Source: JAJKIV01 sp036741775
GTDB lineage: Bacteria; Gemmatimonadota; Gemmatimonadetes; Gemmatimonadales; Gemmatimonadaceae
NCBI GenBank assembly: GCA_036741775.1
Contig: DAINRQ010000003.1
Location: forward strand, 75,591-139,590
Length of the DNA stretch: 64,000 nucleotides
Reading direction: 5' to 3'
Of this stretch, positions 26,154 to 35,932 are shown one piece after another; within the stretch, counting starts at the first letter, position 1, and each line of letters opens with the position of its first letter. The translations under genes were made by a program, and so were the position numbers. A model generated the notes under the pieces. It worked only from the letters and a program-made list of their open reading frames with translations. It searched no databases and was not told the DNA's origin.

Positions 26154-27601
26154 GCGCCCAGCGTGAAATAGAACGTTGCCCCTTGGCCCGGCTCCGCTTC
26201 CGCCCACAGCCGCCCGCCATGCCGCTCGACGATCCGGCGAACCGTCGCCAGCCCCACGCCAGTCCCTTCGTATCGCGGATCGTCGTGCAGACGCTCGAAC
26301 GGGGTAAAGAGCTTGTCGGCGTATTGCATGTCGAACCCGACCCCGTTATCCGAAACGAAGAACGTCCGTGAGCCGTCGACGAGTCGGACTCCGAGCTCCA
26401 CACGTGGTGCCGGAACGGCGCGCGTGAACTTGAACGCGTTCTCAATCAGGTTCCGCAGCGCGACGCGCATGAGTCGACCGTCGCCGCGAGCCGTCAGTCC
26501 ACGCTGAACCACGCACTCGATCGACCGATCCGGCCCGAGACCACGGTGCAGATCCTGGCAGATCGCATGGCCGACTCCCGAGATGTCCACCGATTCGAAT
26601 CGGACCTCCGCGCCACTCACCCGCGCGAGGCTCAGCAGCCCGTCGATCAGATCGCCCATCCGCTGCGTGTTCGCCCGGATGCGCCGAAGCGCGGCAACCC
26701 CGTCGGCGTCCAGGTGGTCCGCGTACTCTGCCAGCAGCAGGTGACTGAATCCGTCGATGGAGCGCAGCGGTGACCTCAGGTCGTGCGCCACGGACGCGCT
26801 GAAGGCGTCCAGCTCTTCGTTCTTGCGGTGGAGCTCCTTGACCGTGCCGTGCAGCTCTTCGGTCTGCGTTTCGAGCTCCGTCGCCTGTTCCTCGAGCTGT
26901 GACGCCTGCTCCTCGAGCTCGACTGCCTGTTCCTCCAGCTGTTCCTGTCGTTGTACCAGGCCAGATGCCTGCGCTAGAACTCTGCGGCGGAGCATGCCGT
27001 GCAATACGGCGAGGAGTGCCAACCCGACTAGCGCGACGCCCACGTTCAGGACTTGCAATCGCGTCGAACGAGCGGTCAGCGTCTGGTATTGCGCTTCCTC
27101 TTCGGCGGCGAGTTCCTCGAAATGGATGCGGATGTCGTCGAACAGCAGTTTCCCCGCGAGCTCGCCCTCCCCTAATTGCGTAATGCTCGCGTTCGCGCCA
27201 AGCCGGGCCCGCTCCTCGATTGCCGGAGTGGCGAACATCGAGTCCCAGCGCGCGATCGCGGCCGCAAACGCGAGTGCTCGGCGCTGCTGCGGAGGGTTCT
27301 CGACGGTTCGGCGCACCAGCGAGTCGAGCGTGGCGCGAAGCGGCTCGCGGGCGGCGAAGTCCGGCGCGAGCGAGGCGGAGTCGCCACTCAGAAGAAAGCC
27401 ACGGACGCCGGATTCTCGATTGAGCGCGAGCAGCTGTGCACGTCGCGCCTTGCGAACGACCTCGCGACTCGCGAGCGCCGCCTGTTGCGCACGCACCTGC
27501 GCGAGCGCGACGGCGACGACCGTAACGGCAATGACAACGGTGGCGACCAGCGTACCCCAGAACGTGCGGCGGAGCAGGGGAACGACGGGGGAATCGGGCA
27601 T
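26150..27601 (-). CDS. CHASE3-type membrane sensor histidine kinase
   Basis: 483 aa. TM1 (about 12-35), an extracytoplasmic helical CHASE3-like domain containing ALNRESGVRGFLLSGD, TM2 (about 183-203), a long Glu/Gln-rich coiled coil (LEEQAVELEEQASQLEEQ), then HisKA with SVAHDLRSPLR, N-box NLIENAFKF and G boxes SDNGVGFD and GTGVGLA. No receiver domain is attached and no regulator gene is adjacent, so the partner is elsewhere. The end overlaps the convergent protease gene by four bases. Confidence 0.92.
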   Translation of the reverse strand: MPDSPVVPLLRRTFWGTLVATVVIAVTVVAVALAQVRAQQAALASREVVRKARRAQLLALNRESGVRGFLLSGDSASLAPDFAAREPLRATLDSLVRRTVENPPQQRRALAFAAAIARWDSMFATPAIEERARLGANASITQLGEGELAGKLLFDDIRIHFEELAAEEEAQYQTLTARSTRLQVLNVGVALVGLALLAVLHGMLRRRVLAQASGLVQRQEQLEEQAVELEEQASQLEEQATELETQTEELHGTVKELHRKNEELDAFSASVAHDLRSPLRSIDGFSHLLLAEYADHLDADGVAALRRIRANTQRMGDLIDGLLSLARVSGAEVRFESVDISGVGHAICQDLHRGLGPDRSIECVVQRGLTARGDGRLMRVALRNLIENAFKFTRAVPAPRVELGVRLVDGSRTFFVSDNGVGFDMQYADKLFTPFERLHDDPRYEGTGVGLATVRRIVERHGGRLWAEAEPGQGATFYFTLGA

Positions 27602-27767
27602 CTCGTAGCGCGGTGGTCAGGGCGCCGGAAACTGAAAGCATCGGGCGTCGTTGTCGAGTGTTCGAGCCCCGTCCGCGCGGTGTCATGCGCGTACCTTGGC
27701 AAAATCCCTGCGGGTAGATTGGCCAGTCACTCCCTCGTGGATACTCGAGACCTCCAACCCGGCATAG

Positions 27768-28604
27768 ATGCTCCGCGCAGTCACCACCGACGCTCGCAAT
27801 CCCACGCACGAGGGCGTGCGCCATCCGCCCGATGAAGCGCCGTATTACGTCCCGACGCGCAACGAGGTGGACATCTTCGCGATGTGCCACGAGCGCGGGT
27901 TACCCGTGATGCTCAAGGGCCCGACCGGGTGCGGCAAGACGCGCTTCGTGGAGCACATGGCGTGGCGGCTGCAGCGCCCGCTCGTCACCGTCGCCTGTCA
28001 CGACGACCTCTCGGCGAGCGATCTCACGGGGCGTTACCTGATTCGCGGCGGCGAGACGGTGTGGGTGGACGGCCCGCTGACCGTCGCAGCGCGCGCCGGC
28101 GCCATCTGCTACCTCGACGAGATCGTCGAGGCGCGGCAGGACACGGTGGTCGTCATCCACCCACTCACCGACGACCGCCGACTCCTGCCGATCGAGCGTA
28201 CCGGTGAGCTGCTCGAGGCCGCGCCCGGGTTTCAGGTCGTGATCTCCTACAATCCCGGGTACCAGCACGCCATCAAGGATCTGAAGCCGAGCACGCGCCA
28301 GCGGTTCGTGGCGCTGGATTTCGACTTCCCGCCGCCCGCGATCGAGGCGACGATCGTCGCGCACGAGAGCGGTGTCGATGCGACCACGGCGCAGGCGCTC
28401 GTGAGACTCGGCGAGCGCGTGCGACGCCTGCGCGATCAGGGGCTGGCCGAGGCGCCGAGCACGCGACTTCTGGTCGCGACGGCGCGGCTCATCGCCGGAG
28501 GGATCCCGGCGCCTCAGGCGTGCCGAGCGGCCCTGGTCGGTCCGCTCACCGACGACCCGGACCTCGTGACGGCGATCTCCGACATCATCAACGCGACGCT
28601 CTAA
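27768..28604 (+). CDS. MoxR-type AAA+ ATPase, NorQ/CbbQ subfamily
   Basis: 278 aa. Walker A GPTGCGKT near residue 51, SDLTGRYLIRGGETVW, Walker B AICYLDEIVEA, sensor ISYNPGYQ, Arg region STRQRFVALDFDFP, and a C-terminal NorQ/CbbQ lid. In characterised systems this ATPase works with a VWA protein to activate a metalloenzyme (nitric oxide reductase, Rubisco). The VWA gene follows after 6 bp, but no reductase or Rubisco gene is near, so the target is unknown. Confidence 0.9.
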   Translation: MLRAVTTDARNPTHEGVRHPPDEAPYYVPTRNEVDIFAMCHERGLPVMLKGPTGCGKTRFVEHMAWRLQRPLVTVACHDDLSASDLTGRYLIRGGETVWVDGPLTVAARAGAICYLDEIVEARQDTVVVIHPLTDDRRLLPIERTGELLEAAPGFQVVISYNPGYQHAIKDLKPSTRQRFVALDFDFPPPAIEATIVAHESGVDATTAQALVRLGERVRRLRDQGLAEAPSTRLLVATARLIAGGIPAPQACRAALVGPLTDDPDLVTAISDIINATL

Positions 28605-28610
28605 CGCGAG

Positions 28611-30695
28611 ATGGCGAGGCGGCCTCTCGTCCGCACGCTGGGGAACGCCGCTCGGCGCTCGCTCGGCTCGATCGTCGAGCGCGCCGGGAGAGTGATTCAG
28701 GCCGGCCGTGCGTCGCTGCCGAGTGGCCGGCGGTCGGTCGTGCGGCTCGACGACGTGCGCCGGCGGCTGGAGCTTCTCGTGACTGCCGTCTACGACCGTC
28801 CAATCCCGATCGCAGCCGCGGAGCCACCGAAGCGCCGACGCGAGTCGCTCTGGGATCGACTTGTCGGCCCGCGGCATCTCAGGTCGCCTACCGTGTTGCC
28901 GTCGACGGACGGCGAACGCATTCAGCTGCCGCGCGAGATCGAGGCGACCGACGCGGAGAGCGCGGTAGCGTCGTATCGACTGCTGGCCGTACAGCAAGCG
29001 GAGCGAATCGCGCGTGGAACGCCGGCGCACCTCGATCCGGCGATGACGCCCCTCGAGCGCGACCTGTACCTCGCGCGGGAAGCCGCTGAGGTCGATGTGG
29101 CGATCGCGCGGAACGTCCCTGGCCTTCGTTTGGCGCTCGCTGCGGCGAGAGCGATGGCACTCGCGGCTCGGCCGCCGCTACCGGGCCTGACTGCCGTTGA
29201 GCGGGCGGTCGAGGGGATCGTCCAGCGCTTTCTGGCGAGCGACACTGCCGTCGGCCTAACGAGCGGGTCTTCGCGTGCGTCGCCGGCAGGCGTTGGTGGC
29301 ACGGACTCGACCCCCGAAGCCTCGGTCGCCTGGGCGCGTGAACAAGCCGCATCGGTCGCCGCGCTCGGTGGCAAGTACCGCGGGCTCGCGCCCGTCTTTA
29401 CGTGGGGCACCGTGAGGGTGCCGAGGGACGGCGCGCAACAACTGCGTCACGCGTACTCCCCGCCCACGTTGCGGGGCGGGAAATACGGCCTCGGTCGTAT
29501 CGGTCGCGGGTCGGGGCAGGGGGGCAATCAGGCCAGTGAGTCGGGCGTGGAGGAGGGCACGACGGACCATACGCGGAAGCAGGGGAAGAGCGCGCCTGAT
29601 ACCAGAGGGAAAGAGCATACGGTGAGCGGCAGCGGCGGCAAGCCGACCGATCAGCGCCCGAAGGACGATGCGATGGAGCCGGAGTCGGACGGGCGAGAAG
29701 CGACCGAGGTGGTGAACGCCGGTGCCGCCGCGGCCGAGCGAGGGGCCGGCAGGCCTGGTGAGCGGGCGCGCACGCGTCGCCGGGTTCCGGAGCCGAAGGT
29801 GGTCGGGGACAGCGTCGAATATCCCGAATGGGATTGGCAGGCGGGCGATTATTCCGCCGGGGCAGTCGTTCACACACGTGAGCCCGATGTGAGCGACGAC
29901 TCGTGGGGCACCGCCGTCCTCGCGAAGCACGGCCCGCTCGTTAGGCGCCTTCGCGACCGGTTCGAGCGGCTCCGCGCGCGGCGTGCCCGCCTCAATCAGC
30001 AGCGCGACGGCGACGAGCTCGACCTCGCCGCGTGTGTCCGGGCGATGGTGGATCAGCGGACCGGCCACGCGCCGGACGACCGGCTCTACCTCGCCGTGCG
30101 TCCGGCGCGTCGCGGGCTCGCGATCTGCCTGCTCATCGACATCAGCGGGTCCACTGACGAGTGGATCGACAACAGGCAGCGCGTGATCGACGTCGAGAAG
30201 GTCGCGTTGCTGCTGGCGAGCGAAGCCCTGGACGCGCTCGGCGACGCCTACGCGATCCTGACGTTCTCGGGGAAGGGACGGACGAACGTGCGCATGCGGA
30301 CGATCAAGAGCTTCGAGGAATCGAACGGCGCGGTCATCCGACGCCGCATGGCCGCGCTCCAGCCGGAGGGATATACGCGCGCAGGCCCGGCGATTCGCCA
30401 CGCCGCGGCGTTACTCGAGCGGCAACCCGCCGCACACCGGTTGCTTCTCCTCATCTCCGACGGCAAGCCGAACGACGTGGATGGGTACGAGGGGCTGTAC
30501 GGCGTGGAAGATACGCGGCAGGCCATCAACGAGGCGCGCTCGCGCGGCGTGTACCCGTTCTGCCTCACGATCGATCGGCACGGGCAGGAGTACTTGAGTC
30601 GCATCTTCGGGGAAGCGGGTCATGCGGTACTCAGGAATCCGAGCCAGCTCCCGGTTGCCCTCGTGAAGGTGGTCAAGCATCTGCTCGCGTCGTAG
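28611..30695 (+). CDS. VWA-domain activator protein, NorD/CbbO-like
   Basis: 694 aa. The N-terminal helical half contains LPREIEATD and DLYLAREAAEVD. A Gly/Glu/Lys-rich linker lies at about 285-390, then EYPEWDW, which is typical of NorD/CbbO. The C-terminal VWA domain has the MIDAS motif DISGSTDEW, Thr in GYTRAGPAIRHA and Asp in LISDGKPND. It pairs with the upstream ATPase, spacing 6 bp. The physiological client is not encoded nearby. tRNA-Lys follows. Confidence 0.9.
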   Translation: MARRPLVRTLGNAARRSLGSIVERAGRVIQAGRASLPSGRRSVVRLDDVRRRLELLVTAVYDRPIPIAAAEPPKRRRESLWDRLVGPRHLRSPTVLPSTDGERIQLPREIEATDAESAVASYRLLAVQQAERIARGTPAHLDPAMTPLERDLYLAREAAEVDVAIARNVPGLRLALAAARAMALAARPPLPGLTAVERAVEGIVQRFLASDTAVGLTSGSSRASPAGVGGTDSTPEASVAWAREQAASVAALGGKYRGLAPVFTWGTVRVPRDGAQQLRHAYSPPTLRGGKYGLGRIGRGSGQGGNQASESGVEEGTTDHTRKQGKSAPDTRGKEHTVSGSGGKPTDQRPKDDAMEPESDGREATEVVNAGAAAAERGAGRPGERARTRRRVPEPKVVGDSVEYPEWDWQAGDYSAGAVVHTREPDVSDDSWGTAVLAKHGPLVRRLRDRFERLRARRARLNQQRDGDELDLAACVRAMVDQRTGHAPDDRLYLAVRPARRGLAICLLIDISGSTDEWIDNRQRVIDVEKVALLLASEALDALGDAYAILTFSGKGRTNVRMRTIKSFEESNGAVIRRRMAALQPEGYTRAGPAIRHAAALLERQPAAHRLLLLISDGKPNDVDGYEGLYGVEDTRQAINEARSRGVYPFCLTIDRHGQEYLSRIFGEAGHAVLRNPSQLPVALVKVVKHLLAS

Positions 30696-30807
30696 CGCGG
30701 CGGCGCGGGGCGAGGCGGCCGTCACGAGTCGTCAGTCTAGTCATGAGCCGCGCGCTGCGGTGCCACCGGCGCCTGATTCGGCGTAAATTGCGGGCTGATC
30801 GCAGTGC

Positions 30808-30880
<73 letters not shown>

Positions 30881-30888
30881 TGCTGAAC

Positions 30889-30930
30889 GCCGAGGGGGCA
30901 CCCGCGCGTACGCTCGGGTGCCCCCTCGGT
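30889..30930 (+). terminator. Hairpin terminator after tRNA-Lys
   Basis: CCGAGGGGGCACCCG pairs with CGGGTGCCCCCTCGG around a 10-base loop, starting 9 bases after the tRNA. Only a weak T-rich tail follows (TCGTTCG). Confidence 0.7.
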
Positions 30931-30968
30931 CGTTCGCCCTGAGTCAGCCAGAGTAGCAACGGTGGCGC

Positions 30969-32030
30969 TCAGGCCGGTGGCGCGCCACTCAGCGCGCGAA
31001 CGATCTCGTCCACCGTCGCGCGGGCCGAGCGTCCGACGCCGATCAGCGTCGCGGACGCATAGCCGGTCCAATCGCCGTACCCCACGAGCCACAGCCTCGG
31101 CTCGCGCACCGACCGGGTCCCGCGCACCGCGATTCTCCCGTTAGGCTCGATGATCCCTGACGACGCGAGGTGACTTACCGCCGGGCGAAAGCCGGTCGCG
31201 AGCACGATGGCGTCCACCGCTGTCTCACGGCCATCGGGCCAGCGCACGCCGGACGGTGTGAGGGCAGTGAACATCGGGACGGCCGTCAGCGCTCCCCGAT
31301 CCCGGGCACGGCGAACCGACTCCACCATCACGATGTCCCCGAGCGTGCGTGCCGGGGGCGCGGCGACACCCGCCGTGAGCGCCCGATATCGCGCCGTCGC
31401 TTCGCCGAAGAGGTATCGACCGTCAATCTCATCAGGAAGGAACGTCGGCGGACGCTGCGTCGCCCACGTGACCGACGCATGCTCGAACAGGTCCGCCACG
31501 ATCTGTGCGCCGGAGTTCCCGCCGCCAACGACGACGATGCGCCCGTCCGCGAACGCGTCCGGCGAGCGATACGACGCCGAGTGGATGATGCGCCCGCGAA
31601 AGACGTCCTCACCATCGAAATGAGGCACGTTAGGCGCCGACCACGTCCCGCTCGCGCTCACCACCGCTCGAGCGCGCCAGGTACCCACGTCCGCTTCGAC
31701 CGTCAGGTGATCGCCGTTCGCGTTGACCGCGCTCACGTGCGCCGGTCGAACCACCGGGACGGCATATCTCGCCTCGTAGTCGGCGAGGTAGGCGAGCGCT
31801 TCGTCGCGCGTTGGATAGTAGTCCGTACCGCCGGGCATGATGCGCCCCGGGAGCGAGCTCCATTGGGCCGGTGAGAACAGGCGGAGCGAGCGCCAGGTGT
31901 GCTGCCACGCGCCGCCGGGCAGCGTGCCGGCGTCGAGCACGACGTAGGACAGCGCGGTGCGTCGCAGATAATACGCGACCGCGAGCGCCGACTGCCCGCC
32001 GCCGACGATGACGACGTCGACCTCGGCCAT
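30969..32030 (-). CDS. Flavin-dependent monooxygenase-like NAD(P)/FAD oxidoreductase (ArsO/FMO type)
   Basis: 353 aa from the ATG at 32030 (MAEVDVVIVGGG); in-frame starts at 32060 and 32075 also exist. FAD-binding VGGGQSALA is at the N-terminus and a second Rossmann motif VGGGNSGAQ for NADPH lies in the middle. LATGFRP near the C-terminus is the conserved ATG motif of this family. The substrate is not readable; relatives include ArsO-type enzymes but no arsenic genes are nearby. It is monocistronic, divergent from the GAF kinase across a gap with a perfect inverted repeat. Two CGTTAGGC copies lie inside it (31139, 31628). Confidence 0.85.
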   Translation of the reverse strand: MAEVDVVIVGGGQSALAVAYYLRRTALSYVVLDAGTLPGGAWQHTWRSLRLFSPAQWSSLPGRIMPGGTDYYPTRDEALAYLADYEARYAVPVVRPAHVSAVNANGDHLTVEADVGTWRARAVVSASGTWSAPNVPHFDGEDVFRGRIIHSASYRSPDAFADGRIVVVGGGNSGAQIVADLFEHASVTWATQRPPTFLPDEIDGRYLFGEATARYRALTAGVAAPPARTLGDIVMVESVRRARDRGALTAVPMFTALTPSGVRWPDGRETAVDAIVLATGFRPAVSHLASSGIIEPNGRIAVRGTRSVREPRLWLVGYGDWTGYASATLIGVGRSARATVDEIVRALSGAPPA

Positions 32031-32160
32031 TTCACGTCGGCCGTGCTGGTCGCGAGACATTGCGGTCGAGGACACGCGCGCATTCTAGCGCCGGAATCTC
32101 CAGCAGCAAACGGACGAGTCTGCCCGTGACGGTGGTCTCGCGGGGTCGTCGTGAATCACA

Positions 32161-32181
32161 CATCACCACCGCGTGGTGATG
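32161..32181. promoter_or_regulatory. Operator-like perfect inverted repeat in a divergent intergenic region
   Basis: CATCACCAC-CGC-GTGGTGATG: 9-bp arms and a 3-bp centre. It sits between the flavoprotein gene start (32030, minus) and the kinase gene start (32289, plus), a place suited to a dimeric repressor. No regulator gene is adjacent. Confidence 0.55.
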
Positions 32182-32288
32182 CGTAGTAACCCGACAATGC
32201 CGATCTCGGTGTGAGCGTCCGCACGGCACCTCGAGTGTACGCACCTCACCGTTGCAGCTCGGCGATTGACGAACACTTGCGGTAGGCG

Positions 32289-35207
32289 GTGAGCGGGGAA
32301 TCTTTCTCGTTCGCTCACGGCCATACAGGCTCTTCCGTTGCAACTACTGTTGGCTTCGTCGTGCCCACGGATCACCCCGCAGCACAACCCATAACGCCGT
32401 TCGCCGTCCCACGTCGCGTCACACCGGCGCGCACGGACGTCAACGCGTCGGACGTCGCGCTGAGCGCCTCCGACAAGTCGCGGAGCGAGCTCACGAGCAC
32501 ACAAGAGCGTGCGGAGTTCCTCGCACGGGCGAGTCGGCTCCTCGCGGAGTCGCTCGACTACGAGAGCATACTCCAGCAGGTCGCCGACGCTGCCGTTCCC
32601 GCACTGGCGGATTGGTGTGCGGTAGATGTCATCCATACCGATCGCGCGGAGGTGTGGCCGCCGACGGTCCGGCGCGTCGCCATTGCCGGACGCGACCTGG
32701 CGAAGCTGGCCTGGGCCAGGAAGCTCGGCGCACAGGTCGAGCGTGACTGGGATTCCCCGAACGGACTGCCGCAAGTCCTACGGACTGGGAGTTCCGCGTT
32801 CTTTCCCGTCCTCACCGAGGATGCGATCCGGAGCGCCGAGCTCTCAGAGCAGGAGAAGGCGATCTTCCTGCGGATCGGCCTCCATTCGGCGATCTGCGTC
32901 CCGCTCGTCGCGCGCGGGCGTACCTTCGGCGCGATCTCGCTCGCGATGGCGGAGTCGCACCGGCGATACGAGGCAGCAGATCTGGCGACGGCCGAGAATC
33001 TCGCGCTGCACGCCGCGATCGCGATCGATAACGCGCGACTCTATGCCGACGAGCGCGACGCTCGCCTCGCCGCCGAGCGGGCCGCGCGACGTCTCGCTCG
33101 ACTTCAGACCATTACGGCCGCGCTCTCCTACGCTCGGACGCCGACGCAGGTCGGCGAAGTAGTGGTCGGGCACGCGATGGACGCCGTCGGCGCCACGGCC
33201 GCACTCGTCTACGCGGCCAGCGACGCCGGGGCGGTGCTCGATCTGGTCTGTTCCGCCGGACGAACGGGCCCGGCGCTGGAGGCCGCTCGCCGCATTTCCC
33301 TTCACGCCGACGCGCCGGTGGCCGATGCGCTCCGCTCGCGGTCCGCGGTGTTCGTATCGCACGGGCCGAATGTCGATACGGTGGCGAGCGGCGATGGCGA
33401 ACCGCTCGGGCACGGGTTCACGACGGCGCTTCCCCTCATCGCCGATGACCGCGGCGTGGGCGCCGTCGCGTTCGATTTCCCGCCAGGTGCCATTCTCGGG
33501 TCGGATGAGCGGGCGTTACTGGCGGCGCTGTCCCACCAGTGCGCGCTCGCATTGGACCGAGCGAGGCTCTACGTCGCCGAGCTGAGGGCGAAGGATGCGA
33601 TTGCCGCCGTGCAGCAGCGCCAGGCAGCCGTGCTCGAAGCGATCGCCGACGGCTTCGTCACGTTCGACCGCGAGTGGCGTTATGCGTACATCAACCGCGT
33701 CGCCTTGGAGCTCATTGGCCGCGCCGCCGACGAGATGCTCGGGCGGGTGCTGTGGGAGGTCCACCCCGGCCACGATGGCACGCCGTTCGCCCAGGCCCTG
33801 AGGCACTCGATGGACGCGCGTGTGCATTCGGCGGGTGAGACCTTCAGTAACGCGATGGGCCGCTGGATCGAGTACCGGGCGTATCCCACGGATGACGGGC
33901 TGTCGCTCGTGTTCCGCGACATCGACGAACGCCGCCGGCACGACGAGCGGCTGCGATTCCTGGCGGAAGCGAGCAATCTTCTGTCGTCGTCGCTCGACTA
34001 CGAGACGACGCTGGCGAACGTCGCCGAGCTGGCGGTGCCGGCACTGGCGAGCAGCTGCGTCATCGACATCGTGGGCGAGGGCGACAAGCTCGAGCGCGTG
34101 GCGACGGTCTTCGACTCCCTGGAGCTGACGCAGCTCGTTGACGACATGCGGCGGCGTCACCCGATCACGGCCGAGACGCGTCACCCCGCGCTCGAGGTGC
34201 TCGCGACCGGCCAGACGATCTTCTATCCCGAGATCACGTCCGATCTGTTGCCGCTCGTGGTCGATGACCGCCCCGACTCGCTCGCCCTCGTGCAGCGATT
34301 GAGACCTACCTCGTGCGTCTTCGTGGCGCTGCGGGCTCGCGGCAAGACGTTAGGCGTGATGTCGCTCTCGACGGCGGCCACGCGGCGCCCGTTCGATGAG
34401 CGCGACCGCGTGTTGATCGAGGACCTCGCGCAGCGCGTCGCGATGGCGGTGGACAACGCGCGCCTGCACGAGGGGGAACGCCGCGCGCGCGGCGAGGCCG
34501 AGGCGGCCAACCAGGCGAAGAGCGACTTCCTCGCTATCATGAGCCACGAGCTCCGGACGCCGCTGACCGCCGTGGTGGGGTACACGGAACTCCTTGCCGA
34601 CGAGGTGGTCGGCCCGGTCAACGACACGCAGCGCGATCACCTGGCCCGCGTGCGCGCCAGCAGTGAACACCTGCTCATGCTCATTGAAGACATCCTGAGC
34701 TTCGCGCGCATCGAAGCCGGGCGGGAGCAGGTACATCTCGAGGAGTTTGGCCTGGCCGCGCTGCTCGAGCAGGCCGCCGTCATCGTGCGGCCGCTCGCGG
34801 AGAAGAAGGGTCTCACCTTCACGCTGTCGGGGCACGACTCGCGGGCGACCATGCGGAGCGATCCGCAGAAGGTGCGGCAGATCATCATCAACCTGCTGGC
34901 GAACGCCGTGAAGTTCACGAGTGCCGGCCAGGTCCGCCTCGCTGCCCGGACGTACGAGGACCGCGTCGCGTTCGAGGTGGCCGATACGGGCCCCGGGATC
35001 GCCGGTGAACATCTCGAGCGCGTGTTCGACGCGTTCTGGCAGGTCGATCAGCGCATCACACGGAAGGCCGGCGGCACGGGGCTCGGGCTCAGCGTTGCTC
35101 GCCAGCTCGCCCGACTGCTCGGGGGGGACGTGAGCGTGCGGAGCACGATGGGGCAGGGCAGCAGGTTCATCGTGGACCTGCCGCGCGTCGTGCCGTCGAG
35201 CGACTGA
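32289..35207 (+). CDS. Soluble multi-GAF/PAS hybrid-sensing histidine kinase
   Basis: 972 aa, GTG start (an in-frame GTG at 32361 is possible). No TM helix. Order: GAF1 (about 75-245), GAF2 (about 270-420), PAS (about 440-550), GAF3 (about 555-730), HisKA with MSHELRTPLT near 750, HATPase with NLLANAVKF near 867, and DTGPGIAG and GTGLGLS. GAF1 and GAF3 share the lead-in FLAxASxLLxxSLDYE, so they arose by duplication. No receiver domain or regulator gene is adjacent. Confidence 0.92.
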   Translation: MSGESFSFAHGHTGSSVATTVGFVVPTDHPAAQPITPFAVPRRVTPARTDVNASDVALSASDKSRSELTSTQERAEFLARASRLLAESLDYESILQQVADAAVPALADWCAVDVIHTDRAEVWPPTVRRVAIAGRDLAKLAWARKLGAQVERDWDSPNGLPQVLRTGSSAFFPVLTEDAIRSAELSEQEKAIFLRIGLHSAICVPLVARGRTFGAISLAMAESHRRYEAADLATAENLALHAAIAIDNARLYADERDARLAAERAARRLARLQTITAALSYARTPTQVGEVVVGHAMDAVGATAALVYAASDAGAVLDLVCSAGRTGPALEAARRISLHADAPVADALRSRSAVFVSHGPNVDTVASGDGEPLGHGFTTALPLIADDRGVGAVAFDFPPGAILGSDERALLAALSHQCALALDRARLYVAELRAKDAIAAVQQRQAAVLEAIADGFVTFDREWRYAYINRVALELIGRAADEMLGRVLWEVHPGHDGTPFAQALRHSMDARVHSAGETFSNAMGRWIEYRAYPTDDGLSLVFRDIDERRRHDERLRFLAEASNLLSSSLDYETTLANVAELAVPALASSCVIDIVGEGDKLERVATVFDSLELTQLVDDMRRRHPITAETRHPALEVLATGQTIFYPEITSDLLPLVVDDRPDSLALVQRLRPTSCVFVALRARGKTLGVMSLSTAATRRPFDERDRVLIEDLAQRVAMAVDNARLHEGERRARGEAEAANQAKSDFLAIMSHELRTPLTAVVGYTELLADEVVGPVNDTQRDHLARVRASSEHLLMLIEDILSFARIEAGREQVHLEEFGLAALLEQAAVIVRPLAEKKGLTFTLSGHDSRATMRSDPQKVRQIIINLLANAVKFTSAGQVRLAARTYEDRVAFEVADTGPGIAGEHLERVFDAFWQVDQRITRKAGGTGLGLSVARQLARLLGGDVSVRSTMGQGSRFIVDLPRVVPSSD

Positions 35208-35464
35208 CCATCGTGCCGTGTGTCGTTAGGCGCGGCGTGGCGATACGCCGCCGGCGTATTCGTGACGCGCGACACCAGCGGCACACTGCTCGAGGATCGT
35301 GGTGAGTGTGACCCGCGTCGCACCACGCGCCGAAGTGCGCTGCGCATCGTGTTTCGCAACGGAAATGACGCGTATCGCGTTGCCTGGTACCCCGCTCGCT
35401 CGTGTTGCCTGAAGCAGCAGCATTCGTCGCCTCCTTCACGTCTCACCCGCGCCGTCGAATACGC

Positions 35465-35932
35465 ATGCTTCCTCCCTCGTCCTCGAGCGAGCGCCCCGGC
35501 GGGTCCGTGATCAACCAGGCGCAGTTGAAGCGCGAGCGGCTCCGCTTCACCAACTTCGTGTTTCATCGTGCGCCCTCCGGTACGTGCAAGTCCGAGGTAG
35601 AGCTCGAGTGGATGGAAGGCGAGCGCGTCGTCGGGAAAGCCGACGGCGTCACGAGCACCCTCGGCGATCTCCGCGTCGCCGCCGACGCGGCGTTGCGCGC
35701 GATCGAGCAGTTCAGCGACGGCACGCTTCGGTTCGAGCTCGTCGGCGTGAAGACGATGCGCGCGTTCGACGCGAACATTGTCATCGTGTCCGTATTGGCC
35801 ACGCAAGGCGGAGGGCCTCAACAGCGGCTCCTCGGGTGTCACCTCGCGGAGGATGACCCGCTGCGCAGCGCGGTCGTGGCCGTGCTGCACGCGACCAATC
35901 GCGTCCTCGGCAACTTCATCGCGACGAGGTAG
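35465..35932 (+). CDS. Conserved hypothetical protein, alpha/beta domain resembling the LeuA regulatory fold in outline
   Basis: 155 aa from the ATG at 35465. After a Ser-rich start it reads APSGTCKSEVELEW, KADGVTS, AADAALRAIEQF, and an end AVVAVLHATNRVLGNF. The beta-strand/Gly/helix order recalls the alpha-isopropylmalate synthase regulatory domain, where a Gly-x-Gly turn follows two strands, but the match is loose. No signal peptide. It stands alone between the GAF kinase and the transglycosylase, with a 257-bp gap before it that holds a CGTTAGGC site and nothing else I can support. Confidence 0.65.
   Translation: MLPPSSSSERPGGSVINQAQLKRERLRFTNFVFHRAPSGTCKSEVELEWMEGERVVGKADGVTSTLGDLRVAADAALRAIEQFSDGTLRFELVGVKTMRAFDANIVIVSVLATQGGGPQQRLLGCHLAEDDPLRSAVVAVLHATNRVLGNFIATR

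Noticed and set aside
30969..32030. Arsenic-resistance operon around the ArsO-like flavoprotein
   Set aside because: No arsR, arsC, arsM or transporter gene is adjacent.
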